Positions 1-9,100 of a stretch of DNA of 12,526 bases are shown here, piece by piece. Both the position numbers and the translations under genes were made by a program. Position 1 is the first letter of the stretch, and each line of letters begins with the position of its first letter. Source of the DNA: Clostridia bacterium (GTDB taxonomy: Bacteria; Bacillota; Clostridia; UMGS1883). The notes beneath the pieces were generated by a model. The model did no database searches and was not told the DNA's origin. It saw nothing but the letters and a program-made list of their open reading frames with translations. The stretch spans positions 1 to 12,526 of the forward strand of contig JAJQCX010000196.1 in the NCBI GenBank assembly GCA_021202495.1, given 5' to 3'.

Positions 1-11
1 TTACTGTTTCA

Positions 12-395
12 TTACAAAACGTATTTAGAAATCATTCGTCCGATTTTTCCGATGTCAACATTGCCTTTGAACTCAAACTTTGCCGTAAAAGTATTGGAAA
101 ACATAATAAACAACTCCGAATCGGGAATTAATTCCGCAAATCCCGGAGTTTGTACGGAAAAATATTGAATTTTTGAATAGGGCATGGTAGCGAATGACTT
201 TCGTGTCCCTGTAATTCCCTGAACATCAATAGATGTAATTCTTTTGTTTGTAAAAACAAGCTGATCCCTAACAGTTTGGAATGCCATTTCTATAGTTTCT
301 CCGTCAATAAGCAATCCGCTAACTTCATTTCTCACAGTTTCAATGCCAATCGGCTTTAAATTCCATGCCGAATCCTTATTAAAATTGACTGCCAC
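12..395 (-). CDS. Small bacterial PH-domain protein
   Basis: This 127-residue protein looks like a stand-alone bacterial pleckstrin-homology domain of the PF08000 (bPH_1) type. Its pattern of short beta strands includes a central motif near residues 40-55 (QTVRDQLVFTNKRI), then a YSKI segment, an SELFI/FSN strand pair and a closing helix (IGRMISKYVL). It has no signal peptide or membrane segment, so it is probably cytoplasmic. PH-fold proteins of this family have no settled function; protein or ligand binding is possible. The start is GTG at 395-393, supported by GGAGGAT five bases upstream (401-407); no better ATG is present. It lies 208 bases beyond the cysteine desulfurase, so it may have its own promoter and may be unrelated to the BREX operon. 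The family call is fairly sure and the role is unknown. Confidence 0.72.
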   Translation of the reverse strand: MAVNFNKDSAWNLKPIGIETVRNEVSGLLIDGETIEMAFQTVRDQLVFTNKRITSIDVQGITGTRKSFATMPYSKIQYFSVQTPGFAELIPDSELFIMFSNTFTAKFEFKGNVDIGKIGRMISKYVL

Positions 396-428
396 CTTTT
401 ATCCTCCATACATTAAAGCTTGCATTTA

Positions 429-453
429 TTACTCCCACTCGACTCATGAGTAA
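429..453. repeat. Inverted repeat and palindrome in the leader of the PH-domain gene
   Basis: TTACTC (429-434) pairs with GAGTAA (448-453) across a 13-base loop, and a perfect 10-base palindrome ACTCATGAGT (442-451) sits inside. It lies 22 bases upstream of the ribosome binding site of the PH-domain gene. There is no U-run after it on the minus strand, so it does not look like an intrinsic terminator. A protein-binding site or a weak RNA hairpin is possible, and chance cannot be excluded. Confidence 0.3.
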
Positions 454-522
454 TTTATCGTATTGCTTTTTGAAGCTTTTTCGTGATTTTATTTTTTGAA
501 TTTTACGATTCTTGCTGTCGAG

Positions 523-551
523 ATTTTGTTTGCGGGAATTTTTGTACTCAA
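523..551 (-). promoter_or_regulatory. Possible weak sigma-A promoter for the PH-domain gene
   Basis: On the minus strand a TTGAGT box (551-546) is followed after 17 bases by CAAAAT (528-523). Each matches four of six consensus bases. The -35 box overlaps one copy of the tandem TGAGTACA repeat. In AT-rich DNA such matches arise often by chance, so this is only a candidate. It would give a leader of about 120 bases before the GTG start at 395. Confidence 0.22.
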
Positions 552-561
552 AGTGTACTCA
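543..561. repeat. Tandem 8-base direct repeat, possible operator
   Basis: Two identical copies of TGTACTCA (543-550 and 554-561) are separated by three bases, giving an 11-base period, about one DNA helical turn. They lie in the gap between the cysteine desulfurase and the PH-domain gene and overlap the candidate -35 box. Same-face spacing of identical half sites is typical of operators bound by a regulator in tandem. No regulator gene is in the window, so a binding role is inference. Confidence 0.4.
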
Positions 562-603
562 CTAAGTCATTAAACATGGACTTGTAAAAATTTTAAATTC
601 GAA

Positions 604-1725
604 CTATTGCAGTATCCTACTTAGTGCTTCAGCTATTCTTTTTGCATCATCAACAGAGTTGTTCTTTCCGAAAGAGATTCTTATAGTTCCTTTTGCATAT
701 CTTTCATCAAGTCCGATAGCTTGCAAAACGTGTGAAATCCGTGTGTTTTTACTATCACAAGCAGAGCCGGTTGAAACGCAGATTCCCAGCAAATCCAATC
801 TATGCAGAAGCGCTTCACCGTCATGATCTGGGAACGATAGGCTGATAATTCCGGGCATATGCAACTTGGCTCCGTTGCGTATAAAATTTAAATTTTTCTC
901 CTGCAAAGCGGCGAAAAATTCATCTTCAATAACTGTCAAATGGCTGATATTATTGTCTATGATTGCTGTATTTTCTTTCAACGCATATGCCATGCCCACA
1001 ATTGAAGCAATATTTTCCGTGCCTGCTCGCATTCCAAATTCCTGTGCGCCTCCATCAAGATATGAAGCAAGTTTTGTACCTTTCTTTATGTACAAAAATC
1101 CTATTCCCTTAGGGCCGTTAAACTTATGTGCCGATGCAGAAAGCATATCAATGCCCAGCTCTTTTACATTCAAATGCACATGACCGACAGCTTGAACGGC
1201 ATCCGTGTGGAATAACGCCCCGCGCTCATGCGCAATTGCACACAACTCCGAAATCGGCTCAATAGTTCCGATTTCGTTATTTGCATACATTACTGATACC
1301 AGTTTTGTATTTCCGTTGATGCGCTCTTTGAGCGTATCAGGTTTGACAACGCCTTGCATATCTACAGGTAAATAAGTAACCGAACATCCCATTCTTTCCA
1401 CGGTGCGACACGCACGAAGAATGGCGTGATGTTCAATTTGAGTGGTGACGACTTTCTGTTCTTTTCCGCATTCCATAAGCCCTTTGATTGCCCAATTGCC
1501 GCTTTCCGTACCGCCCGAAGTAAAGAAAATTTCCTCAGAATTTGCGCCTATACAATTGGCAATAATTTCTCGTGATTCTTTCAACGCTTTTTTCGCGCTT
1601 CGCGCAAAACTATATGGCTGTGAAGCGTTTGAATATTCGTCTAACAGATACGGCGTCATAGCTTCAAAAGCATTGATATCCAATTGGGTGGTAGCGGCGT
1701 TATCAGCATAAACAAACTGCTTCAC
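604..1725 (-). CDS. Cysteine desulfurase (NifS/IscS/DndA-like)
   Basis: This PLP enzyme removes sulfur from L-cysteine to give alanine and an enzyme persulfide. The 373-residue length is usual for the NifS/IscS class. Visible landmarks are the N-terminal YADNAATT, HH at residues 99-100, HTDAVQA with the PLP-contacting Asp175, the Schiff-base Lys201 in SAHKFNGPKG, and the catalytic Cys323 in STGSACDS near the C-terminus. The start is GTG at 1725-1723, preceded by GAGGTGAG; this places it nine bases after the 66-residue gene, so the two are probably co-transcribed. No iscU, iscR or tRNA-thiolation gene is beside it. Its place at the end of a type 4 BREX operon suggests it supplies sulfur to BrxP, as DndA does for DndC. 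The enzyme class is certain and the dedicated role is inferred. Confidence 0.93.
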   Translation of the reverse strand: MKQFVYADNAATTQLDINAFEAMTPYLLDEYSNASQPYSFARSAKKALKESREIIANCIGANSEEIFFTSGGTESGNWAIKGLMECGKEQKVVTTQIEHHAILRACRTVERMGCSVTYLPVDMQGVVKPDTLKERINGNTKLVSVMYANNEIGTIEPISELCAIAHERGALFHTDAVQAVGHVHLNVKELGIDMLSASAHKFNGPKGIGFLYIKKGTKLASYLDGGAQEFGMRAGTENIASIVGMAYALKENTAIIDNNISHLTVIEDEFFAALQEKNLNFIRNGAKLHMPGIISLSFPDHDGEALLHRLDLLGICVSTGSACDSKNTRISHVLQAIGLDERYAKGTIRISFGKNNSVDDAKRIAEALSRILQ

Positions 1726-1734
1726 AAACTCACC

Positions 1735-1935
1735 TCACATAAAAAGCTTGCAGCCTTCTTCTTTGAATTCTTCAATTTTTGCAAGTAATTCTTCCTCAGT
1801 AACTTCAAGATATTCCGCTAAGCACGGCAAACAATAAAAAAGTCTTGTGTTTTTATCGATTATCTTTTTTGTAATGCCTATTTCATCTTTTGTCAGTGGA
1901 GTTTTTCCACACACATAGCATTTCTTTAATTCCAT
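1735..1935 (-). CDS. Small CxxC/CxxC zinc-ribbon-like protein
   Basis: This 66-residue protein has two CxxC knuckles, Cys6/Cys9 (CYVCG) and Cys35/Cys38 (CLPC), spaced as in a treble-clef or zinc-ribbon fold. An acidic and lysine-rich helix follows (about residues 44-60), and a fifth cysteine lies at residue 62 in GCKLF near the C-terminus. The four paired cysteines probably bind zinc; the fifth, on a flexible tail, could be reactive. It resembles small clostridial proteins of unknown function. Its ATG lies one base after the brxL stop (TGACATG), implying translational coupling, and it ends nine bases before the cysteine desulfurase. A role as adaptor, sulfur relay or regulator is inferred from position only. 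Confidence 0.75.
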   Translation of the reverse strand: MELKKCYVCGKTPLTKDEIGITKKIIDKNTRLFYCLPCLAEYLEVTEEELLAKIEEFKEEGCKLFM

Positions 1936-1936
1936 G

Positions 1937-3427
1937 TCAATCTATGCCGTAAATCTTAAAGTGCGGCAAATCCTTTCCGGCATACTCCACATCAAGCAAG
2001 CCTAGTTGATATTTAATTGTATCTCGCATCTTTCGTGCGCGATCAAAACAGTATCTTTTGAATTCTCGTGGCGTTATATCATCAACGTGGCGAACATTCG
2101 GAAAGAGCAATTTCAAATACGCGGTTGCAATTCGCTTCACTGCTTCAGTGTCACGAGTATCAGCTTCGTCAGGAACAATAATATATTCATCTACAATGCT
2201 CCTGTAGGTCATATCACTGCGAAGTTCATGCATAATTGAACAGAAGTATTCGGAATTTAATGCCCATCCATTGACTTTCAAATCATCTTTCATGCGCGGA
2301 ATATTCCATCCTTTGATGAATCCATGAAATCTTTCAATTAAGGCAGACTCATGAAAAACAACAGGCAGCTCAGTAAACATATTTTTGTATCCGTCCGCAT
2401 CCATAATTTCCTTACGGATGTTGCCGCAAAGAACTATACCGGCATCTGCAGTTCCTTTGTAGTCTCCTACTGTAAATGACCCCTGCTCCATATATCCTTT
2501 CAATGCAGCCCGCATCTCGTCCGTGTCTGTAAATGAAATCGTTTGTACTTCATCCAACGTAACGAAATCACAACCTGCAATCAATCCTTCACGGCGTTTT
2601 GTCTGATCATAGAACATCTTGGCACGGCTCATGACACCGCCGCTGGAAAGCCACCCATATCGGCTGACATTTCCAAAAAGATACGACTTTCCGGTGCCCT
2701 TTGGTGCAAGTTCAATCAAATTCAATCGTTTTTCCACAAACGGAAGCAGTCGGGTAATCATAGTAAGTTTTTCTTCTTCGGTTTTGTAACCTGCAGCATT
2801 ATAATCTACAGCTCCGAGAATGACATCTATCCACTCATCTATAGTGAATTCTTTACGAGCATCCTTATAGTCTTCAAGGTTGATCTCATATGGGCAAAAA
2901 TTTTTAAATGAAACAAGCTTGATTTTTCCATCTTTAGAATTCTTTGCCTTAGAATGTTTCCTTTCATATTCGAAGGTAAAGTCAAAATCATCCTGTGAAC
3001 GATATCCTAACTCCACCATTCCCCATATGTCTCGTCCTTTTATCAGGTCATCCTTGCACGAATCCCATACATCGCTTTCAATAATCGTTTCTTTAAAACC
3101 CAGTCCGAAGTCCGGTAAAGCAAAAGAAACCTCACCTGTTTTGATGTTGATTTCCACAGATATTTTTGCAAGGAATTTCACAATCTTGCCTTCAATGATA
3201 ATATCATTCTTTATTGCATTCCAATCTTCTTTTTTCGGAATAAATTTCTTTACAAATCTGGCGAGATCGTCTTTATCGAATTCACCTTCATCATCTTCAA
3301 ACTTTTTTAAGAGCCAATCGCGCATAAAAGCCGGAAGGCTCAGCGTAGAGAAGAAGTTTGTTTTCTTCAAATCTTTATAAACGACCATCTCATCAAAATT
3401 GTCCCTTAGTTTTTCAGAAAATTCCAT
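1937..3427 (-). CDS. brxL: BREX AAA+ protein BrxL lacking the Lon protease domain
   Basis: This is a 496-residue BrxL-family AAA+ ATPase. The N-terminal part (about 1-200) corresponds to the BrxL DNA-binding and linker region. The ATPase core shows Walker A APKGTGKS (241-248), the family motif LSSGGVMSRAKMFYD, Walker B with DFVTLDE (287-293), a GYMEQGSF segment, a sensor Asn336 in CGNIR and a likely arginine finger in ALIERFHG, followed by the typical KGWNIPRMK. BrxL of type 1 systems is usually about 680 residues and ends in an S16 Lon-like domain. Here the protein stops just after the helical lid, and no GPSAG-type Ser/Lys dyad is present. The ATG at 3427 has GAGGAGG overlapping the pglZ stop. 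BrxL is needed for phage defence in type 1 BREX; the absence of the protease domain argues for an ATP-driven DNA-acting role. Confidence 0.88.
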   Translation of the reverse strand: MEFSEKLRDNFDEMVVYKDLKKTNFFSTLSLPAFMRDWLLKKFEDDEGEFDKDDLARFVKKFIPKKEDWNAIKNDIIIEGKIVKFLAKISVEINIKTGEVSFALPDFGLGFKETIIESDVWDSCKDDLIKGRDIWGMVELGYRSQDDFDFTFEYERKHSKAKNSKDGKIKLVSFKNFCPYEINLEDYKDARKEFTIDEWIDVILGAVDYNAAGYKTEEEKLTMITRLLPFVEKRLNLIELAPKGTGKSYLFGNVSRYGWLSSGGVMSRAKMFYDQTKRREGLIAGCDFVTLDEVQTISFTDTDEMRAALKGYMEQGSFTVGDYKGTADAGIVLCGNIRKEIMDADGYKNMFTELPVVFHESALIERFHGFIKGWNIPRMKDDLKVNGWALNSEYFCSIMHELRSDMTYRSIVDEYIIVPDEADTRDTEAVKRIATAYLKLLFPNVRHVDDITPREFKRYCFDRARKMRDTIKYQLGLLDVEYAGKDLPHFKIYGID

Positions 3428-3438
3428 AATCAGCCTCC

Positions 3439-5715
3439 TCAGAACTCATCACCAAAGTTAAACTCATCTGCAAATGAAGCAAGTTTACCCTTTACCTTGA
3501 AAGAAACACTTCCAATTAAATCTTCACCGTCATAAACTTCCGCCGTATACGGTTTCGTCTTTGCACGCTTAATATCCTTCATCTCAAATGTATAATGTGC
3601 CTCATCTGTCGATTTCCCCGAATATGTTTTATCCTCAATCACAAGACTGATGTTATTCGGATATTCCACATCTGAAATGTATAAGTTCAAAGTAACACCA
3701 TTATGTCGATCCGCAGTAATATCATCAGGATTAATAACTATGATTTGAGCACCTGTTTGCTTTTTAAGTGTCAGTGTAATTACCGGTACAACAATTTCTT
3801 CCAAACTGGCTCCTCCATGAACTTCTACATTGCCGGGACGACTCCCGCGAAATCTGCCATAATCAGAGAGAATGATAAAGTTATTCTCCTCAACCTTATA
3901 AGGAACATCACACCCTTCAAAGGTTTTACAGCAACGCCCCGAATGTTCCCCTTTCGTGTCGGTTTCATACGGAACTTCCTGTTTTTTTATAACTGCCAAT
4001 CTGGAAGCTCCGTGATCGCTTGCAATAATAAACGATTTGCAATTATGCATACCAAGCTCCATCGCTGCTGTATTCATTGCTTTTTCGATTACTTCAAGCT
4101 CTGCCGGAATATGAATCGGATCTTCATCATCCGTAAAAAAATAGCCGCCCTTATCCTTATGCTTGATATTATCAAGCCGTTCCTCTTTGTATTTTTTACC
4201 GCCTGTCCACTGATCATAGAATTGTTTGTTTATTGTTGTGATTGTCGGCAAATCAGAGCGAACGATATCTACGTGAATTGATAATCCTTTTTTCTTTGCA
4301 AGTGTGGAAATGTAAGAAAGATACTCAACCCCAAGTGCATCAATCCAATATAAGTAAGCATTGCTCTTGTCTTCTACGGCATTAATTGCATTATCCCTTG
4401 TAGGAAGTTGAGCATATGAAACATCAGAAGCATACTTCTCTACAAGTTTTATAAAATCGTCTGAAATGTAATTTAAAATCTTTTGCTGTTTATACAAATC
4501 AAAATATTCTGTCAGCTCATTTGCAAGTGTAGAACAATCAAATGTGTATTTTTTTAAATATGCATCAAGCGCAGGATATACATAAGATATCGCTTCGCTA
4601 AATCCATTTCGAGTCAGCCATTTAACAACTGTCTTCTTTTCCAGAAGAGTATTATCGGTCAAGCGGTAAATGCTTTCCTTTTCGTTGACACCATTTACCC
4701 TCACGAATATAGCAATATCCTCCTCCGGAAAATCTTTAAGTAATTTTTTTCTTTCATCATACAGTTGTTTAAAATTCCGGTCTTCATGAGAAAATTCAGT
4801 AATTTTCACAATCAGATTGGTTTTAAACTCCTTGAATCTTCGGGTTCCTTCAATTACAAGTTTAAAGTATGAATTATGCAATTGATTCACATTTAACTTG
4901 AAATATAAAAATACAAGCCAATTTTTATATTCCATGCCTGAAACGGCTAAACATAAATCATCAACAATTCTTTCATCAATGCCGTTCTTGTTAAACACAG
5001 CCGAGATATCTTTGCCGCATTTGTTCAAATCGTTCAATAACCGCTGCCATTGTTCTTCTGTTCCAAGGTCTCTGTCAACCGTAAAATTTTTAACTATATG
5101 ATTTACAACAGAATATGCTCCGGAAAGAACAGATAAGGGGAAGATGGTATTATTAAGAATCAGTGCAGTACTTGCATATATATTTCCACAATTGCCGTCT
5201 TCCAGTGTTTGCAATAAAGATTTCATGCCCGGATTAGCAACCATTCCGACATCCTCAGGCATATTTGTAATTGATATGTTCGTTGCAGAGTCGGCGCAAA
5301 TATATGCTCTCTGCTGACTTTTCATTTTGTTATCGTTATGAATAATTTTTGTTGCTTGGGCTGAGACACCACGCAGCAAAAGAATAACCCTTGCATTTCC
5401 AATTGTAGTATTCTTCAATCTTTGGAGTTCCTTATCTGCAATGGTATCCCCTCTGAGCGCAAGATACTCACCAAGTCCTACAACAACAAATTTATTATCT
5501 CGATAGTCCACATCAGAAGTTCTAAAATAGTCCACCATATCATCCACACTTGGGAATTTATCATCTTTATGGCAGAAATCACTCATTCTTACAACAGAAA
5601 CTCCCGCTTGCTTCAATTCATCCAACACAACATGGTAATCTGTATCACCGACAACATAGAAAAATGGCAGCCCTTTTGCGGAGCTTATGTAATTTTGGAC
5701 TTCGCGGCAAAGCAT
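3439..5715 (-). CDS. pglZ: BREX alkaline-phosphatase-superfamily protein PglZ
   Basis: This 758-residue protein carries a PglZ domain (PF08665) in its second half. Metal-site residues typical of the alkaline phosphatase superfamily are visible: Asp459 in YWIDALG, a threonine-rich stretch LPTITTIN (489-496) where the nucleophile is expected, Asp567-His568 in IASDHGAS, and His633 in VHGGASLEEIVVP. After it comes a beta-rich C-terminal region (about 650-740) and an acidic tail. The N-terminal 400 residues are mostly helical with no motif I recognise. PglZ is the one gene shared by all BREX types and is thought to be a phosphatase or nuclease-like metalloenzyme working with the ATPase and modification proteins. 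The ATG at 5715 follows GAGGAGGAA and lies three bases after the preceding 149-residue gene, supporting co-translation. Identification is secure; its substrate is not visible from sequence. Confidence 0.93.
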   Translation of the reverse strand: MLCREVQNYISSAKGLPFFYVVGDTDYHVVLDELKQAGVSVVRMSDFCHKDDKFPSVDDMVDYFRTSDVDYRDNKFVVVGLGEYLALRGDTIADKELQRLKNTTIGNARVILLLRGVSAQATKIIHNDNKMKSQQRAYICADSATNISITNMPEDVGMVANPGMKSLLQTLEDGNCGNIYASTALILNNTIFPLSVLSGAYSVVNHIVKNFTVDRDLGTEEQWQRLLNDLNKCGKDISAVFNKNGIDERIVDDLCLAVSGMEYKNWLVFLYFKLNVNQLHNSYFKLVIEGTRRFKEFKTNLIVKITEFSHEDRNFKQLYDERKKLLKDFPEEDIAIFVRVNGVNEKESIYRLTDNTLLEKKTVVKWLTRNGFSEAISYVYPALDAYLKKYTFDCSTLANELTEYFDLYKQQKILNYISDDFIKLVEKYASDVSYAQLPTRDNAINAVEDKSNAYLYWIDALGVEYLSYISTLAKKKGLSIHVDIVRSDLPTITTINKQFYDQWTGGKKYKEERLDNIKHKDKGGYFFTDDEDPIHIPAELEVIEKAMNTAAMELGMHNCKSFIIASDHGASRLAVIKKQEVPYETDTKGEHSGRCCKTFEGCDVPYKVEENNFIILSDYGRFRGSRPGNVEVHGGASLEEIVVPVITLTLKKQTGAQIIVINPDDITADRHNGVTLNLYISDVEYPNNISLVIEDKTYSGKSTDEAHYTFEMKDIKRAKTKPYTAEVYDGEDLIGSVSFKVKGKLASFADEFNFGDEF

Positions 5716-5718
5716 AGC

Positions 5719-6168
5719 CTATTCCTCCTCGTTAATGATGATTTTCATGCCCAGCCCCATGTCTTTTCTGACAATGGTAGTCAACCATTGTTTCAACTCA
5801 GTATCATCCTTGCTTTCGATTATTTTTACAACTTTATCGCTGCCACCCGCGTTATATTCGGCAGTTGCCATATCCGAAATTTTACTTCTGATAGAAGGGT
5901 TGTCATTCCATTCATAGGCACTGATTCCGGTGCTTTCAAGCGCATCTCTCACTGCGTTAATATCGGAAAGCAAGCTTGAATATTCTCCTATAACGCACTT
6001 TACAAAGCACTTATTACGATAATCGGCAGAAGTAATAGCATCAAAAAAATCTGCTTTTTGAATAAATTCCAATGCACTTCTAATATCCGATTCACTTTGC
6101 GCGCCATTATTAAGTACTGCAAAAGCCTTCTTTGCGTCAACATATTGTTCCGAATTTACACAGCACAA
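5719..6168 (-). CDS. Unrecognised small protein between BrxC and PglZ
   Basis: This 149-residue protein has no motif that I recognise. It is predicted helical and mixed-charge, with no signal peptide or membrane segment. It has Cys-Cys at residues 2-3 and a tail near 125-149 containing LKQWL, MGLGMKIII and a Glu-rich end. The reading frame overlaps the end of brxC by 13 bases, and the only plausible start is TTG at 6168-6166, without a clear Shine-Dalgarno; translation may depend on re-initiation after brxC. Its stop is followed three bases later by pglZ, and the GAGGAGGAA site for pglZ lies inside its last codons. In type 1 BREX small genes (brxA, brxB) accompany brxC and pglZ, so this could be a small BREX partner; no sequence link to BrxA, BrxB or BrxF is claimed. 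The gene is well supported as coding by its tight fit, but the exact start is uncertain. Confidence 0.7.
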   Translation of the reverse strand: MCCVNSEQYVDAKKAFAVLNNGAQSESDIRSALEFIQKADFFDAITSADYRNKCFVKCVIGEYSSLLSDINAVRDALESTGISAYEWNDNPSIRSKISDMATAEYNAGGSDKVVKIIESKDDTELKQWLTTIVRKDMGLGMKIIINEEE

Positions 6169-9100
6169 AATCGGTATTCGGTATTTCTCAGACCATAACC
6201 TGGGATTTTTACTTCCTTCGGTCTTATCTTTCCACAGTTTATAAAGCTGTGCTTTAACCTGATTCTTTCTATAATTTTCTGCAGCTTTTTTACGCTGGCG
6301 TTACTTGCCGTTGTAGAATCTGTAAACATGCTATATGTAATGGAATTTTTAATTTCCTCGCATTCCGTTTCGGTAAAGCCTTCCAAATATGGCGCGTATA
6401 CATCCATAAACACTGCCAGAGGATTGTCTAAAATCTCTTTAACGTCAGAAACGTGATTTGTCAGCTCATTAAGAAACGATTTCATATGATCCGGGAGCAT
6501 ATCCTCATAATTTACAATGCGAAGCAAATAAGCGAAAAGCTTACTCAGTGCGGGTTTCTTTGCTTTGATTGCTTCACAAGAAAAGCCAATAAACTTCAAT
6601 GTTTCACGCCATTCCTTAAATGCTTCATCCTTGGAATGAGCATTGACATTCAAAAGAATATTCGTAGTCTTCACAACATCATATTCCGTTATTAGCTTTC
6701 GAATTTCATCCTCCCCCGTAGTTTCATTCCACAGAGCGGAATACTCAACATCGAACAAATGCTTAATATCCGTCATAACAGAATCTTCAGCGCCGATTTC
6801 TTTAGCAAGCTTCAGGAGTTTACCGTCCTCAAATCGTTGGAGAAATTTGTACATTCCCTGTTTACAATTGTCTAACGTAAGTAACTCTTTCAGATTTTTA
6901 GCGGATGTCTTACGAACAAGTGCGATATTACCTATTTCATTAGCCACGTCATGCGCCGCATTGCCCTCACTCTGTACAAGCTTAATGTAGAGTTGAACCA
7001 TGTCAAACACGCCTGTAGTGTCCATATCCTCCAAACACCAAACCGGGTAGGATAAGGTTCTCATTTTTGAAAGAACAATCGCTCCCGCCCGCTGCGGAGA
7101 AGTGCAGATGTTTGCGGTAATATTCCATGCATCTTCCGTAATCTCATAAAATGCTCTTTCCGCATCGGTTAAACTTACAATATAGGTTGGCTTGGGATTT
7201 TTCCCAATGTAGTTTCCTATCATTTCAGCCAATTTGTCGGGTGTCATAGAATCCCTATGTCCCTCTGCATCCATGTAACGATACGGATCCGAACTGTAAT
7301 CTTTCAGTAAGAATCCGGTGATAAATGCTGAAAGATTACAAGGAGAAAAACCATATTCACTTTCCAAGCAGTCGTAAATTTCACCGATTGAAATCTTGCC
7401 GCTGTTATTAAATGCATCCACTATCATCTTATTGACAGACCTCTTTATAATAACGATACTTTCATTTGCAATAGATTCATCATTCCAATATTCTTTTTTG
7501 CCCCAAAACTTGCCTAAAACCGATTTTTCACATCCGGAAATTACGCCCTTGATTTCAGCCACTCCCATTCCATGTTTTGCAACAGATTTTGTTACATTAG
7601 TGAGCTTAAGCTGAGATTCAACTAATCCCTTTGTAAAATCTTGTACATAATGGAATCGATTTAAAACAATCGTTTGCAAAGCGGAATGAACCGCATCAAC
7701 ATTTGGAGCATGTTCGCCGTCCTGTTTTTTATAAGTGAAAACAATGAAGTGTCCATTATGAATGCGATTTTTCCAGTCCAGTTCCAAAACCTCTTTAGCC
7801 TTTTGTGCATTATTTTTTGCCTGCTCATTATTGTTCCCTGCATAGTACATTGACATGGCGGCGTAATCCACATATTGTTCAAAAGCTTCTAATCCCAGCG
7901 GCATAGACAACGCGTCAATAACAACAATGTTCTTATATTCCTCATTTTTAATTGTATCCTTGATTATTGTTCGAAAGCGCAACGCTTCTTCATCTGTCTT
8001 TGCCAATGCAAAAACAGCATAGAAACGCCAATCTATATCCCTGTGCTTCAGTGAATCCATAGTTTTCTTAAAATCAGATATGGTTACGATCGGCAATTTA
8101 CCACTTTCAAAATCCAATGCGTAGCGAAGCTTTAATGAAGGCGGCAAATTGAGCGCTTTCGCAACAGCAGTGCCTTCTGAAACAAGTTTTGCGGTTGTCC
8201 CATTTTCACGAATGTCTTTTTTAAACTTATCAATCTTCGCGCCATCTCCTGCAAGTACAGCTGCAGCATATACCTTTTGACCGTTCGCGATAGGATTTTC
8301 AATCAATATCTCTTTATCTTTAAGCACCTTTGCCGTGCTTTTGCAGGAATTTTCCAAGTAGCCTGCATCTCCCTCAAAAGCATAACTGAGATTTTGATCT
8401 GTCGGCTTTAAAATCTGCAGCCCGCCTCCAAGCCGTTGGTCAATAGCTTGCATAATCAAAATTGTTTTCAAAACTATTTCTTCTTTTTCAGTCAACTGCG
8501 TTTGCTGAGGGAAGGTGTCCAAAATAAGCTTAATGTCATGAGAGAGATATTCACTGCCCTTCTCATAAAAGAAGTCCCACAGCATATCTATGGTAAGAAA
8601 TGCTCTGTCGGAAAGCGGACCTGTATTCTGTATAAACCATTGGAATGCTTTTGCATCCAAATCTTTGGGCGTTTTAATAAAGTCAAACATACTGCGTTGA
8701 TTATATTGAAACGCAGATGCTATATTCTTCAAAACAAGTGCCGCCATCGGATGAACAGGCAAAATATCCCTCATCACATTTTCTTCGGTGATTTTTACTG
8801 CTTTCATTACGGCATTACGAGCATTTGCCACATTAGCATTTAAATCTTTCGTCATCTGTTCCCAGCGTGATTTTGCCGCAGGCTTTACGCTAAGCGCTTG
8901 ACCGATAAGGTCAAAGGCAATGTTGTCCGGTAATGTAATTTCCACTTTATCAAAACGCTGCTGTACAACAGTCCACGGATTGGTTTTCTCCCCAACGTCG
9001 TACTCCTTTGCAATAGATGACAGCGGATGCGTAACAATTATAAAATAGAACGGCTTTTCTTGACAAATTGAAACAATCTTTTGAAATTCACCCAGTGATG

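Noticed and set aside
429..453. The inverted repeat in the 396-603 gap as an intrinsic terminator of the BREX operon.
   Set aside because: The stem is only six base pairs with a 13-base loop, and no U-run follows on the transcribed strand; no convincing terminator was found in the gap.
604..1725. The cysteine desulfurase as a general housekeeping IscS.
   Set aside because: It cannot be excluded, but there is no iscU, iscR or thiI neighbour, and it is tightly joined to the BREX genes, so a dedicated role is preferred.
5719..6168. The 149-residue frame as the C-terminal end of brxC split by a frameshift.
   Set aside because: BrxC already has the usual family length at 1244 residues, and the overlap is a short coupled 13 bases typical of operons; a frameshift remains a minor possibility.
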